A stretch of DNA of 64,000 bases, taken from contig NZ_CP097267.1 in NCBI RefSeq assembly GCF_028473605.1, positions 3,960,501-4,024,500 of the forward strand. The letters run 5' to 3'. Below, piece by piece: positions 20,189 through 28,667 of this stretch. Below the pieces are notes generated by a model, which saw nothing but the letters and a program-made list of their open reading frames with translations, ran no database searches and was not told where the DNA came from. The first letter of the stretch is position 1. Each line of letters opens with the position of its first letter. The stretch is from Acidovorax sp. NCPPB 3576 (GTDB lineage: Bacteria > Pseudomonadota > Gammaproteobacteria > Burkholderiales > Burkholderiaceae_C). A program made the translations under genes and the position numbers.

Positions 20189-21679
20189 ATGCTGAACCGC
20201 CGCACCGTCCTCGCCACCGGCGCCCTGGCCACCGTGCCGCTCGCCGCGCCTCTGCAGGCGCTGGCCCAGGGCAAGAAGGACGCCGTCACCCTCGCCATGA
20301 CGCTGGAGCCCCCGGGGCTGGACCCGACGGCCGGCGCGGCCTCGTCCATCGGCGAGATCACGCTGTACAACGTGTTCGAGCCGCTCACCAAGATCAACGC
20401 GGACGGCAGCGTCTCGCCGCTGCTGGCCGAAAGCTGGGAGGTCTCGCCCGACCTCAAGACCTACACCTTCAAGCTGCGCGGGAACGTCAAGTTCCACAAC
20501 GGCGCGCCGTTCAACGCGGCGGCCGTCAAGTTCTCGTTCGAGCGCGCGGCGGGCGACAAGAGCACCAACAAGGACAAGCGCACCTTCGTCAACCTCACCA
20601 CGCAGGTGGTGGACGACCTCACGGTGGTGGTGATCAACAAGGACATCGATCCCGACCTGCTCTTCCTGCTGGGCCAGGCCACCGCCGTCATCGTGGAGCC
20701 GGGCAGCGCCGACACCAACGCCACCAAGCCCGTCGGCACGGGGCCGTACCGGCTCGAATCGTGGAGCAAGGGCGCCTCGGTCACGCTGGCGCGCTGGGAC
20801 GGCTACCGGACGGCGAACGCGATGCACATCCGCCGCGCGACCTTCCGCTTCATCTCGGACCCGGCCGCGCAGGTGGCGGCCCTGATGGCGGGCGACGTGG
20901 ACGCGTTCCCGCGCGTCACGCCGCGCAGCGTGGCGCAGTTCAAGGCCAACCCGCGCTTTCAGGTAATCGTGAGCGGCTCGCGCGCCAAGACCATCCTGGC
21001 CATCAACCAGCAGAAAAAGCCGCTGGACGACGTGCGGGTGCGCCGCGCCATCGCGGCTGCCATCGACCGCAAGGCGGTGATCCAGGGCGCCGGCGATGGC
21101 CTGGGCGTGCCCATCGGTAGCCACTACGTGCCGGGCGCCTTCGGCTACCTGGACACCACCGGCATCAACCCCTTCGACCCGGAAAAGGCGAAGAAGCTGC
21201 TGGCCGAGGCCGGCGTGAAGACGCCGCTGGAGCTGACCATGACGCTGCCGCCCACGCCCTACGCGCGCCAGGGCGGCGAGGTCATCGCGGCGCAGCTGGC
21301 CAAGGTGGGCATCGTCGCCAAGCTGCAGAACGTGGAGTGGGCGCAGTGGCTGAGCGGCACCTACGGCAACAAGAACTACGACCTCACCCTCATCTCGCAC
21401 GTGGAGCCGTTCGACCTGGGCAACTTCGCCAAGGCCGACTACTACTGGGGCTACAACTCGCCCCAATTCAACGCGCTGTACGAGCAGATCAAGAACGCCG
21501 CCCGCCCCGCCGACCGGGCGCGCCTGCTGGGTGATGCGCAGCGCCTGCTGGCCGAGGATGCCGTGCATGCCTTCCTGTACCAGCCGCAATGGGTCACGGT
21601 GGCCAACAAGAACCTGCGCGGGCTGTGGAAGGACATGCCGATCTTCGTGAACGACCTGTCGGCGATGTCCTGGGCCTGA
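20189..21679 (+). CDS. Peptide/nickel-type ABC transporter substrate-binding protein (SBP family 5)
   Basis: This periplasmic receptor captures the importer's substrate. The 496-residue product starts at ATG 20189 and opens with LNRRTVLATGALA, a twin-arginine-like signal peptide cleaved after ALAQ. SBP_bac_5 landmarks follow: NVFEPLTKI, AESWEVSPDLKTYTFKLRGNVKFHNG, RRAIAAAIDRKAVI and a Tyr/Trp-rich C-terminal lobe. In-frame openings from 20021 are unlikely because they lie in the trailer of the ATPase gene. The nearby amidase suggests an amide- or peptide-like substrate. It follows the ATPase after a 124-bp gap. Confidence 0.93.
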   Translation: MLNRRTVLATGALATVPLAAPLQALAQGKKDAVTLAMTLEPPGLDPTAGAASSIGEITLYNVFEPLTKINADGSVSPLLAESWEVSPDLKTYTFKLRGNVKFHNGAPFNAAAVKFSFERAAGDKSTNKDKRTFVNLTTQVVDDLTVVVINKDIDPDLLFLLGQATAVIVEPGSADTNATKPVGTGPYRLESWSKGASVTLARWDGYRTANAMHIRRATFRFISDPAAQVAALMAGDVDAFPRVTPRSVAQFKANPRFQVIVSGSRAKTILAINQQKKPLDDVRVRRAIAAAIDRKAVIQGAGDGLGVPIGSHYVPGAFGYLDTTGINPFDPEKAKKLLAEAGVKTPLELTMTLPPTPYARQGGEVIAAQLAKVGIVAKLQNVEWAQWLSGTYGNKNYDLTLISHVEPFDLGNFAKADYYWGYNSPQFNALYEQIKNAARPADRARLLGDAQRLLAEDAVHAFLYQPQWVTVANKNLRGLWKDMPIFVNDLSAMSWA

Positions 21680-21681
21680 GC

Positions 21682-23112
21682 GTGAACGAGCCCGCCATGC
21701 ACCATGCCGCGACCGAGTTGCACGACCTGCCCGCCCACGCCCTGATCGACGCCTACCGCAGCCGCCGCCTGTCCCCGGTGGAGGTCACGCAGTCGGTGCT
21801 GGACCACATCGCCCGGTGGGAGCCCCACCTGTGCGCCACCTACCTGCTGCGCCCCGAAGCGGCCCTGGCGCAGGCCCGCGCGAGCGAGGCCCGCTGGCTG
21901 CGCGGCGCCCCGCAGGGCCTGCTGGACGGCGTGCCCGCCACCATCAAGGAAAACATCGCCACCGCGGGCGACCCCACGCCGCTGGGCACGGCCGCCACGG
22001 TGCTGGTGCCCGCCCCGTCCGATGCCCCGCCCGCCGCGCGGATGCGCGAAGCCGGCGCGGTGATCGTGGCCAAGACCACCATGCCCGACTACGGCATGCT
22101 GTCGTCCGGGCTGTCGAGCTTCCATGCGCTGGCGCGCAACCCGTGGGACCGGTCCAAGGGCCCGGGCGGCTCCAGCGCGGGCGGGGGCGCGGCCGCAGCG
22201 GCGGGCTACGGGCCGCTGCACATCGGCACCGACATCGGCGGCTCGCTGCGCCTGCCGGCCAGCTGGTGCGGCATCTTCAGTTTGAAGCCCAGCCTGGGCC
22301 GCATTCCCATCGATCCGCCTTACACCGGCCGCGCCGCCGGCCCGATGACGCGCACCGTCGCCGACGCCGCGCTGATGATGCAGGTGCTGAGCCAGCCCGA
22401 TGGGCGCGACAGCATGGGCCTGCCGTTCCAGCCCATCGCCTGGAGCGATGCCGCGCGCGGGCCCGAGCGGCTGCGCGGGCTGCGCCTGGGGCTGCTGCTG
22501 GATGCCGGCTGCGGCCTGCCGGTGGACCCCGAGGTGCGCGCCGCCATCGAGCAGGCCGCGCGCTGGTTCGAGGCGGCCGGTGCCCGCGTGGAGCCCATGG
22601 CGCCCTTCATGACGCCGGGCATGCTCGATGGCATGGACCATTTCTGGCGCATGCGCTCGTACACCGACCTGCAGACCCTGCCCGAAGACCGGCGCGCCCG
22701 CGTGCTGCCCTACATTCGCGCCTGGGCCGACAGCGCGGCCGGCCTGTCGGGCACGGCGGTGTTCCACGCCAGCCAGCAGTTCCACGCCACGCGCGTGGCC
22801 ACGGTGCAGGCGTGCAGCGCGTTCGACTACGTGCTCTCGCCCGTCGCGCCCCTGCCCGCCTTCGCGGCCGAGCTGCCCTCGCCCACCGACGACCCGCTGC
22901 GCCCGCTGGAGCACATCGGCTTCACCGTGCCGTTCAACATGTCCGAGCAGCCCGCCGCCTCGGTGAACTGCGGGTACACGGCCGCGGGCCTGCCGATCGG
23001 CCTGCAGATCGCCGGGCCGCGCTTCGACGACCTGGGCGTGCTGCAGGTCGCCCATGCCTTCGAGCAGATCCGCGCGCCGCAGCGGCCCTGGCCGCAGCCA
23101 CCCGGCGCGTGA
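21682..23112 (+). CDS. Amidase (amidase-signature family hydrolase)
   Basis: The product, about 476 residues, hydrolyses carboxylic amides by a Ser-cisSer-Lys triad. Lys is in ATIKENIATAG (near residue 90) and the signature region is GPGGSSAGGGAAAAAGYGPLHIGTDIGGS. A conserved NxSEQPAASVNCG/GLPIGLQI end follows. Start choice is uncertain: GTG 21682, two bases after the binding-protein stop, or ATG 21697. Its place in the peptide-transporter operon suggests that it cleaves the imported amide or peptide-like compound. GatA is excluded by the lack of gatC/gatB neighbours and by its divergent sequence. Confidence 0.9.
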   Translation: MNEPAMHHAATELHDLPAHALIDAYRSRRLSPVEVTQSVLDHIARWEPHLCATYLLRPEAALAQARASEARWLRGAPQGLLDGVPATIKENIATAGDPTPLGTAATVLVPAPSDAPPAARMREAGAVIVAKTTMPDYGMLSSGLSSFHALARNPWDRSKGPGGSSAGGGAAAAAGYGPLHIGTDIGGSLRLPASWCGIFSLKPSLGRIPIDPPYTGRAAGPMTRTVADAALMMQVLSQPDGRDSMGLPFQPIAWSDAARGPERLRGLRLGLLLDAGCGLPVDPEVRAAIEQAARWFEAAGARVEPMAPFMTPGMLDGMDHFWRMRSYTDLQTLPEDRRARVLPYIRAWADSAAGLSGTAVFHASQQFHATRVATVQACSAFDYVLSPVAPLPAFAAELPSPTDDPLRPLEHIGFTVPFNMSEQPAASVNCGYTAAGLPIGLQIAGPRFDDLGVLQVAHAFEQIRAPQRPWPQPPGA

Positions 23113-23205
23113 AGGGCGCGCTCCGTGCGCCCGTGACCGCCCCCCGTTCCAACCCCTGCCCGTTTTCCTCTCCCTCGTTCCACCGACACCACGGCCTTAT
23201 CTGCA

Positions 23206-23811
23206 ATGGACACCTTTCTTCTGGCGATCCTCATCGCCACCGGCACCTACGCCCTCAATGCCCGGCAGCAACGCCGGCGCATCGGCCTGCTGGCACGCCA
23301 CTTGGCCAACTACCAGATCGAAAAGCTCATGGAAAACCTCACCGAGGGCTACCTGCGCGCCCTGGGCGAGAGCGAGCCGCAGCGGCGCGACCAGATCTGG
23401 AGCCTGCTGACCACCACCGAATCGCAGCTGACCGAGCAGTTCAACCGCTTCACGGCCGAGTTCTCGCGCCTGGACCCGTCGCTGACCCGCGTGAGCCGCA
23501 TCGCGATCGGCCTGCCGTTCGCCCACCAGCTGTTTCCATCGGCCGCCTTCGACATGCGCAAGGCCCTGCTGGTGCATGCCCAGGGCATCGACCGCGCGGT
23601 GCGCAACGAAGCCGGCCGCGATGAGCGCGACAAGGCCTTCACGCTGTCGGCCGAGCTGTTCCTGATGCAGCACACCTGCCACTGGTTCTGCAAATCGAAG
23701 ACCGTCGCCTCGGCCCGCATGGTGGCGCGCCACCAGACGCCGTACGACCAGCTCGTGGCCTCGGTGTCGCCGGAGACGCGCAAGGCGTACCTGGCGCTGG
23801 TCAACGGCTGA
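23206..23811 (+). CDS. Conserved hypothetical protein with N-terminal membrane anchor
   Basis: I do not recognise this 201-residue protein. It begins with a hydrophobic segment (FLLAILIATGTYAL, residues 3-16) followed by basic residues, consistent with a single inner-membrane anchor. The rest is soluble and mostly helical, with a Cys/His/Trp motif TCHWFCKSKT around residue 155. Codon bias and third-position GC match the neighbours, and it lies between the amidase and MFS genes on the same strand, so it is very probably real. Confidence 0.75.
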   Translation: MDTFLLAILIATGTYALNARQQRRRIGLLARHLANYQIEKLMENLTEGYLRALGESEPQRRDQIWSLLTTTESQLTEQFNRFTAEFSRLDPSLTRVSRIAIGLPFAHQLFPSAAFDMRKALLVHAQGIDRAVRNEAGRDERDKAFTLSAELFLMQHTCHWFCKSKTVASARMVARHQTPYDQLVASVSPETRKAYLALVNG

Positions 23812-23854
23812 CCGCCCTCATCGTCCCCACCCAGCCCCCACCCCGCCATCGCCC

Positions 23855-25159
23855 ATGCCGACCGCGCCCGCCGCACCGCCCCCTGCCGCCCTGGCGCCGC
23901 GCGCGGCCTGGGGCATGCTGCTGGCGCTGGTGTCGGGCTTCGCGCTGAGCCAGGCGTTTCGCACCATCACGGCGATCATCGCCACGGGGCTGCGGGCGGA
24001 GTTCGGGCTGTCGGCCGCGGCGCTGGGCGCCTTCGCCGGGGCCTTCGCGTTCGCCTTCGGCACCATGCAGCTCTTCATGGGCATCGGGATCGACCTGTAC
24101 GGCGTGCGGCGCACGCTGCTGGCGGCGTTTCCGCTGGCCATCGCGGGCGCGCTGCTGTCGGCGCTGGCGCCGGGCTACGGACTGGTGCTGCTCGGGCAGG
24201 CGCTGATCGGCGTGGGTTGCGCGCCGGCCTTCCTGGTGTGCACCGTGTTCATCGCGCGGCATTTTCCGGCCCAGCGGTTCGCGGTGGTCTCGGGCGTCGC
24301 CATGGGCGTCGGCGGCCTGGGCATGCTGTTCACGGGCACGCCGCTGGCTTGGCTGGTGCAGCACGCGTCGTGGCGCTGGGGGTTCGGCGTGCTGGCGGGC
24401 CTGGCCGCGCTGGCGTGGCTGCTGATCTTCTGGAAGGTGCACGAGCCCGCGCGGCCGCACGCGGACGGTGCCCCGCGCGAATCGGTGGGCGCCGCCGTGC
24501 GCGGCTTCGCGGCGCTGTTCCTGCTGCCGCACACGGCGGGCATCGTGCTGCTGGCGCTCAACACCTATGCGTCGTTCCTGGCATTGCGCGGACTGTGGCT
24601 GGGGCCGCTGCTGATCGAGCGGCACGGCTTTTCGCTGGTGCAAAGCGGCAACGTGGCCGTGGTGGTGTCGCTGGTGTCGCTCTTCAGCCCCGCGCTGTTC
24701 GGGCGGCTGGACCCAGGCCCCGCGCGGCGCCGGCGCTGGATTGCCGGCTTCACCATCGCGCTGGCGGGGCTGTTCGTGGCCATCGGGTTGCTGCACCAGG
24801 CGTGGTTGGACGTGGGCGGCGCCATCGGCGTAGGGCTGCTGTCGGGCTACATGGTGCTGCAGTACGCCGACGTGCGCTCGGCCTACCCCGCCGCGATGAC
24901 CGGCCGCGCCATGGCCGTGTTCACCATGGCGATGTTCCTCGGCGTGGCGCTGATGCAGTGGCTGACCGGCGTGGCGGCCGCGCTGGCCCTGGCGCAAGGG
25001 ACCGATCCCTACATGGTGGTGATGCTCACCATCGCAGCGCTGTTGATGGCCGGCGTGCTGGCCTTCCTGCAGCTCCCCGCGCCTGAGCCCGTGCCTGAGC
25101 CCGTGCCGCGGAGCGGCGGCGATGGGACATACGAGCCGAATCGGCCTTCAGAGCAATAA
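23855..25159 (+). CDS. Major facilitator superfamily transporter
   Basis: The 434-residue protein has about 12 hydrophobic segments. It resembles MFS members of the nitrate/cyanate-NarK-like or uncharacterised YcxA type: N-terminal GFALSQAFRTITAIIATGL and MGIGIDLYGVRRTLLAAFPLA. The substrate cannot be inferred. The C-terminus is unusual. After the last TM come PAPEPVPEPVP repeats, and the last six codons plus the TAA stop lie in dispersed repeat copy 3 (25139-25159). The original C-terminus has therefore probably been replaced or extended by the repeat. Confidence 0.88.
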   Translation: MPTAPAAPPPAALAPRAAWGMLLALVSGFALSQAFRTITAIIATGLRAEFGLSAAALGAFAGAFAFAFGTMQLFMGIGIDLYGVRRTLLAAFPLAIAGALLSALAPGYGLVLLGQALIGVGCAPAFLVCTVFIARHFPAQRFAVVSGVAMGVGGLGMLFTGTPLAWLVQHASWRWGFGVLAGLAALAWLLIFWKVHEPARPHADGAPRESVGAAVRGFAALFLLPHTAGIVLLALNTYASFLALRGLWLGPLLIERHGFSLVQSGNVAVVVSLVSLFSPALFGRLDPGPARRRRWIAGFTIALAGLFVAIGLLHQAWLDVGGAIGVGLLSGYMVLQYADVRSAYPAAMTGRAMAVFTMAMFLGVALMQWLTGVAAALALAQGTDPYMVVMLTIAALLMAGVLAFLQLPAPEPVPEPVPRSGGDGTYEPNRPSEQ

Positions 25160-25228
25160 ACACTAGGGAGGATTGCTATTTATTCAATAGCAACCGACAA
25201 AGAGTTGACCCTGGAGCCGTCGCCCCGG
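25139..25228 (+). repeat. Left 90-bp direct repeat flanking the LRR cassette, containing hairpin repeat copy 3
   Basis: This segment aligns without gaps to 27327-27416, with roughly 20 mismatches over 90 bases. Positions 25139-25193 are a dispersed hairpin repeat (core TTGCTATT-TATTC-AATAGCAA). Positions 25194-25228 match the 3' end of the flavin monooxygenase gene (CTGGAGCC.TCGCCCCGG). The second part is not found at the other dispersed copies, so the match reflects a local duplication around the LRR gene. Confidence 0.75.
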
Positions 25229-25278
25229 CCCCGGCCCCGGCCCCGGCCCCGGCCACGGCACGGCACGGCACGGCACGG
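25223..25278. repeat. Two abutting microsatellites, (CCCCGG)5 and (CACGG)5
   Basis: Five exact CCCCGG hexamers (25223-25252) are followed after one base by five exact CACGG pentamers (25254-25278). They sit in the 3' trailer of the LRR gene, six bases from its stop codon. Such tracts are prone to slippage, so copy number is likely to vary between strains. Confidence 0.95.
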
Positions 25279-25284
25279 CAAAAC

Positions 25285-27096
25285 CTACCGGATGCGCCAT
25301 TCGCCGTCCACCAGCGCCCGGGCCCGCCGGTCGATGGAGTCATTCACTTTGGCCTCCGCCTTTTTAGACTCCCGCATGGCTTTCGCTTCGCGGATGATGC
25401 CCTTCTCCGCCTTATCGAACTGCGCCATGGCCAGTTTGGTCGCGGCTTCCTGCTTGGCTTTTACCTTCACGTCGTGCATGGAAATGTAGGCCCGCAGCGG
25501 CGCCCACATGTGCGTTAGACGAGGATCGAGCAGGTCTCTTTCGTGGAGAAGCTCTTCGCGCGACATGTTCAGACCGGGATTGCGAAGAGCGCCCTGCAGC
25601 ATGTCAAGCGCCGCGAGCGGGTCTTGCGTGTGCATGATCTTGTGCTCCAGCATTTTGGAGAACCCGGTTTTGACGTCGCCCAACACGGCCGGGCCGTCAT
25701 GCACCTGCGTCACGCCATCGACATCCACGGCCTTGAGGGTGTGTTCGCTCAAAAACTGGTCGAAGCTGCTTCGAAACCCGGCAGACGCGATGGCCTCGGC
25801 CACGATCTGATCCAGAAGGCCGCTGTCCTCCCGTGTCAGCGATCGGCCGAACATCACCGCGTCGTATGACAGCCCTGCCCTCCACTTGTCAAAGCGCGCG
25901 GTCAGGTCGGGGTCGATGCGCTTGAGCTCACGCCGGAGTTCAGCCCCGTGGTTCCGTGATGGCCCAGCCTGCCCGGTCGCGGGCGTCATCGGTGGCCGCG
26001 TCCTCGCGGCGGACGCCTGCGCCGCTTGCCGTGCGGCCTGGGGGTGGCGGATTTGCTGCAATTGGCCGCGCAAATGATTGGGCACCTTGATGACGCAGCT
26101 GGCGGGCAGCCGGGCCAGGGACTGGGGCAGGGTCTGCAGTTTTGTGTCCTCCAAGTCCAGGGACTGCAGGTTGGCAAGGTCTCCCACGCTGTCGGGCAAG
26201 CGCTCCAGCTTGGTGTTCCCTTTCAATACCAATGTCTGGAGCCCCTGCATGTCGCCGATGTTTTCCGGCAGTTCCCGGATGTACGACGAGTGCGACACGC
26301 TCAAGTGCGTCAAGTGGCGCAACTCGGTGATGCTGTCTGGCAGGCTCGAATATTCCCCGCACCCCAACTCGAGCGTGCGCAGGCTTTGCATGCGCCCCAA
26401 GTCCAAGGGAAGTTCTTTCAAGGAATTCCCGGTCAATTGCAGGGTGTGCAAGTTGGGGAGGGCCGTCAGCGACGCCGGAAGCCTCTCCATCTCTTGGTTG
26501 GTGGCCAGCTTCAGATGGCGCAACTGGCGAAGCTCACCCAGGCTTTCAGGCAGCGAGGTCAGCCCGGTGTTGGTCAACAACAGCTCTTGCAGGCCTTGCA
26601 ACCGGCCGATCGCATCGGGCAACGTCTTGGCAGGAAGGCCCCATTCCACCACGAGCCTGGAGCTGTCTCCCGTGGCCACGCGGCGCATCGCGTCGGCCAC
26701 CCGTCGCAAGACATCCTGCGACGTGTCTCTGTCTTCAATGTCGTCGTAGAAGTCAACGTACCTGTTCGATTGCTCTGCCAACGGCAGGCTGCGCTCGAGC
26801 CAGTCGTCGATATCGCGCACCACGCTGCTGGCCAGGGCAGCCGACGAGGTACCCGCCGCTGCGGCCGGATGCAGCGGCGAACGCGGCGGTGAACTGGAAG
26901 CACGCCCAACCACAGAGCTTCGGGGCGCCATGGTGTTTTCCGCCGGGGCATTTTCACGACGCCGCGCGGTCAGCGGGCTGCCAGAGCCTTCGGCTGCATG
27001 GGGGGAACCGCGTGGCGGCGTGTTCTCGGCAGGTGCACGTTCCGTTGGACCGGTTCGGGGACGGGAATGGAAAAGGCGATGGATGGTGTTGAACAT
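25285..27096 (-). CDS. Leucine-rich-repeat protein, candidate type III secreted effector
   Basis: The 603-residue protein starts at ATG 27096. Residues 1-100 are rich in Ser, Pro, Arg, Ala and Gly without a Sec signal, as in type III effectors. Nine or so LRRs of about 23 residues follow (about 165-370), with units such as LQELLLTNTGLTSLPESLGE and LRHLKLATN. This LPxxLxxL type is found in PopC, GALA, XopL and IpaH effectors. The C-terminal about 200 residues are helical and Lys/Glu-rich near the end. No NEL Cys motif or F-box is recognisable, so activity is unknown. It is flanked by 90-bp direct repeats and preceded by a near-consensus hrp (PIP) promoter. No ribosome site is evident before the ATG. 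Confidence 0.8.
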   Translation of the reverse strand: MFNTIHRLFHSRPRTGPTERAPAENTPPRGSPHAAEGSGSPLTARRRENAPAENTMAPRSSVVGRASSSPPRSPLHPAAAAGTSSAALASSVVRDIDDWLERSLPLAEQSNRYVDFYDDIEDRDTSQDVLRRVADAMRRVATGDSSRLVVEWGLPAKTLPDAIGRLQGLQELLLTNTGLTSLPESLGELRQLRHLKLATNQEMERLPASLTALPNLHTLQLTGNSLKELPLDLGRMQSLRTLELGCGEYSSLPDSITELRHLTHLSVSHSSYIRELPENIGDMQGLQTLVLKGNTKLERLPDSVGDLANLQSLDLEDTKLQTLPQSLARLPASCVIKVPNHLRGQLQQIRHPQAARQAAQASAARTRPPMTPATGQAGPSRNHGAELRRELKRIDPDLTARFDKWRAGLSYDAVMFGRSLTREDSGLLDQIVAEAIASAGFRSSFDQFLSEHTLKAVDVDGVTQVHDGPAVLGDVKTGFSKMLEHKIMHTQDPLAALDMLQGALRNPGLNMSREELLHERDLLDPRLTHMWAPLRAYISMHDVKVKAKQEAATKLAMAQFDKAEKGIIREAKAMRESKKAEAKVNDSIDRRARALVDGEWRIR

Positions 27097-27142
27097 GGAG
27101 GTGCGCCGAAGGCTTGGCGGCTTTGGAGTTCCAGCGCACCTC

Positions 27143-27205
27143 AGGCTACTTTCCGTCCAGCGCAATCGCTGCGCAAAACCCGAAAAGGTCGCAGCGCCGC
27201 GCGAA
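27143..27205 (-). promoter_or_regulatory. Imperfect PIP box and -10 element upstream of the LRR gene
   Basis: On the minus strand, TTCGC (27205-27201) and TTCGG (27184-27180) are separated by 16 bases; the HrpX/HrpB consensus spacing is 15. TAGCCT (27148-27143) follows 31 bases later and fits the YANNNT -10 placed 30-32 bases downstream in hrp regulons. The ATG lies 47 bases further. The one-base spacing error makes this tentative. Confidence 0.4.
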
Positions 27206-27326
27206 CCGACTTCCCGCCGTGATGCCAACACGGGGCGTTGATGGCGCGCCGACGCCCTGTCGCCAGGATCGGCACACCGGAGGGAAGCCCGCATCCGCGC
27301 ACCGCGTCAGGGGGGACTTCAAGCCC

Positions 27327-27416
27327 AATCGGCCTCCAGCGCAATCGGCACTAGGGCATACCGCTATTAATTCAATAGCAAACTACAACGAGCTGGCGCT
27401 GGAGCCATCGCCCCGG
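27327..27416 (+). repeat. Right 90-bp direct repeat flanking the LRR cassette, containing hairpin repeat copy 4
   Basis: This is the partner of 25139-25228, in the same orientation. Its first 55 bases are a dispersed hairpin repeat (27327-27381). The remaining 35 bases are the end of the flavin monooxygenase coding sequence and its TAG stop. This copy is therefore in its natural gene context and the left copy is the duplicate. Confidence 0.75.
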
Positions 27417-28594
27417 TAAAGCCAGGGGACGTCGAGCAGCCGCTCGCCCAGCAGCCGCAGCGAGGCATCGCGCACCCAGCGCACCGGGCCGGTGGCGTGG
27501 AAGATCCGCCCGTTGCGCGTGGAGCGGGCCTGCACCCGGGCGTTGCGCTGCCAGCGGTTCAAGGCGTAGCGGCGCAGGCGCAGGGGCACGTCGAGGTCGT
27601 GCATGGACAGGGCGCGCTGCAGTTCGGCGGCGTCCTCGATGGCCATGCCGGCGCCCTGCGCGAGGTAAGGCCGCATGGGGTGCGCGGCATCGCCCAGCAG
27701 GGCCACCCGGCCGCACGCCATGGCGTCGGCGCTGCGCACGGGCGGGCGGTCGCACAGCGGCCACAGGCGCCAGCCGCCACCGGCATCGGCCACCCCGCGC
27801 ACCGCCTGCTGCAGCGCGGGGCAGGCGCCGCGCAATGCCGATTCCAGCCCGGCGGCGTTCACCGCATGGTCCCAGCTTTCCAGGTCGTCCGGTGCCGGTC
27901 CTTGCACGATCACCACCAGGTTCTGCAGCTCGCCCCGGCGCACCGGGTACTGCACGGCATGCAGGCGCGGGCCCAGCCAGGCGGTGACCTGGCGGGTGCG
28001 CAGCACGTCGGGCAACGCGTGCTGCGGCACCAGCGCGCGGTAGGCCAGGTGCCCTGTCACGCGCGGGCGCACGTCGCCCAGCAGCCCGGTGCGCGTGCGG
28101 CTCCACAGGCCATCGGCACCCACGAGCGCATCGCCCTCCACCTCCTTGCCACGGCTGGTGCGCACGGTGACGACGCCTTCGGCATCGGAGAAATGGTCGA
28201 TCGCGTGGGCCAGCGAGATTTGCGTGTCGGTGTACTTGGTGACGGCGGCGAGCAGCAGCCCGTGCAGGTCGGCGCGGTGGATGGTGGCGTAGGCCGCGCC
28301 GTAGCGCGCCACCGCTGTCGGGCCGAGCGGCAGCACGGCCAGCTCGGCGCCGCTCAACGCGCTGCGCACCTGCAGACGATCGGGGAACGCGGCCACCGAT
28401 TGCAGCCGGTGTTGCAGGCCCCAGGCCTGCAGCCGGCGCACGACGTTGGGGCCGAGCTGCACGCCCGCGCCCACTTCGCTGAACGCCTCGGCCCGCTCGT
28501 ACAGGCGCACGTCCCACCCCGCCCGCGAAGCGCCCAGCGCCGCCGCGAGCCCGCCGATGCCGCCACCGGCGACCAACACCTGTTGTTTCTGCAT
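27383..28594 (-). CDS. FAD-dependent aromatic monooxygenase (salicylate/3-hydroxybenzoate hydroxylase-like)
   Basis: This group A flavoprotein of 403 residues hydroxylates an aromatic ring using NAD(P)H and O2. The N-terminal FAD-binding GxGxxG motif is VAGGGIGGLAAALGASRAGWDV (within residues 8-29), followed by the YERAEAFSEVGAGVQLGPN segment. The second FAD motif is LLGDAAHPMRPYLAQGAG near residue 285. These features resemble 3-hydroxybenzoate 6-hydroxylase and salicylate hydroxylases; the substrate is not fixed by the sequence. The 3' end, encoding RGDGSSASSL, is duplicated 2.2 kb away beside the MFS gene. It is convergent with that gene if the LRR cassette is removed. Confidence 0.88.
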   Translation of the reverse strand: MQKQQVLVAGGGIGGLAAALGASRAGWDVRLYERAEAFSEVGAGVQLGPNVVRRLQAWGLQHRLQSVAAFPDRLQVRSALSGAELAVLPLGPTAVARYGAAYATIHRADLHGLLLAAVTKYTDTQISLAHAIDHFSDAEGVVTVRTSRGKEVEGDALVGADGLWSRTRTGLLGDVRPRVTGHLAYRALVPQHALPDVLRTRQVTAWLGPRLHAVQYPVRRGELQNLVVIVQGPAPDDLESWDHAVNAAGLESALRGACPALQQAVRGVADAGGGWRLWPLCDRPPVRSADAMACGRVALLGDAAHPMRPYLAQGAGMAIEDAAELQRALSMHDLDVPLRLRRYALNRWQRNARVQARSTRNGRIFHATGPVRWVRDASLRLLGERLLDVPWLYRGDGSSASSL

Positions 28595-28667
28595 GCGGGC
28601 GATTGTGCCCGCCGGCTGCGCGCGCCGGATGGATCAGATCAAGGAACGCTGTCCCATCCCCGGTCGC

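Noticed and set aside
25223..25278. CRISPR-like array
   Set aside because: The units are 5-6 bp microsatellites without spacers.
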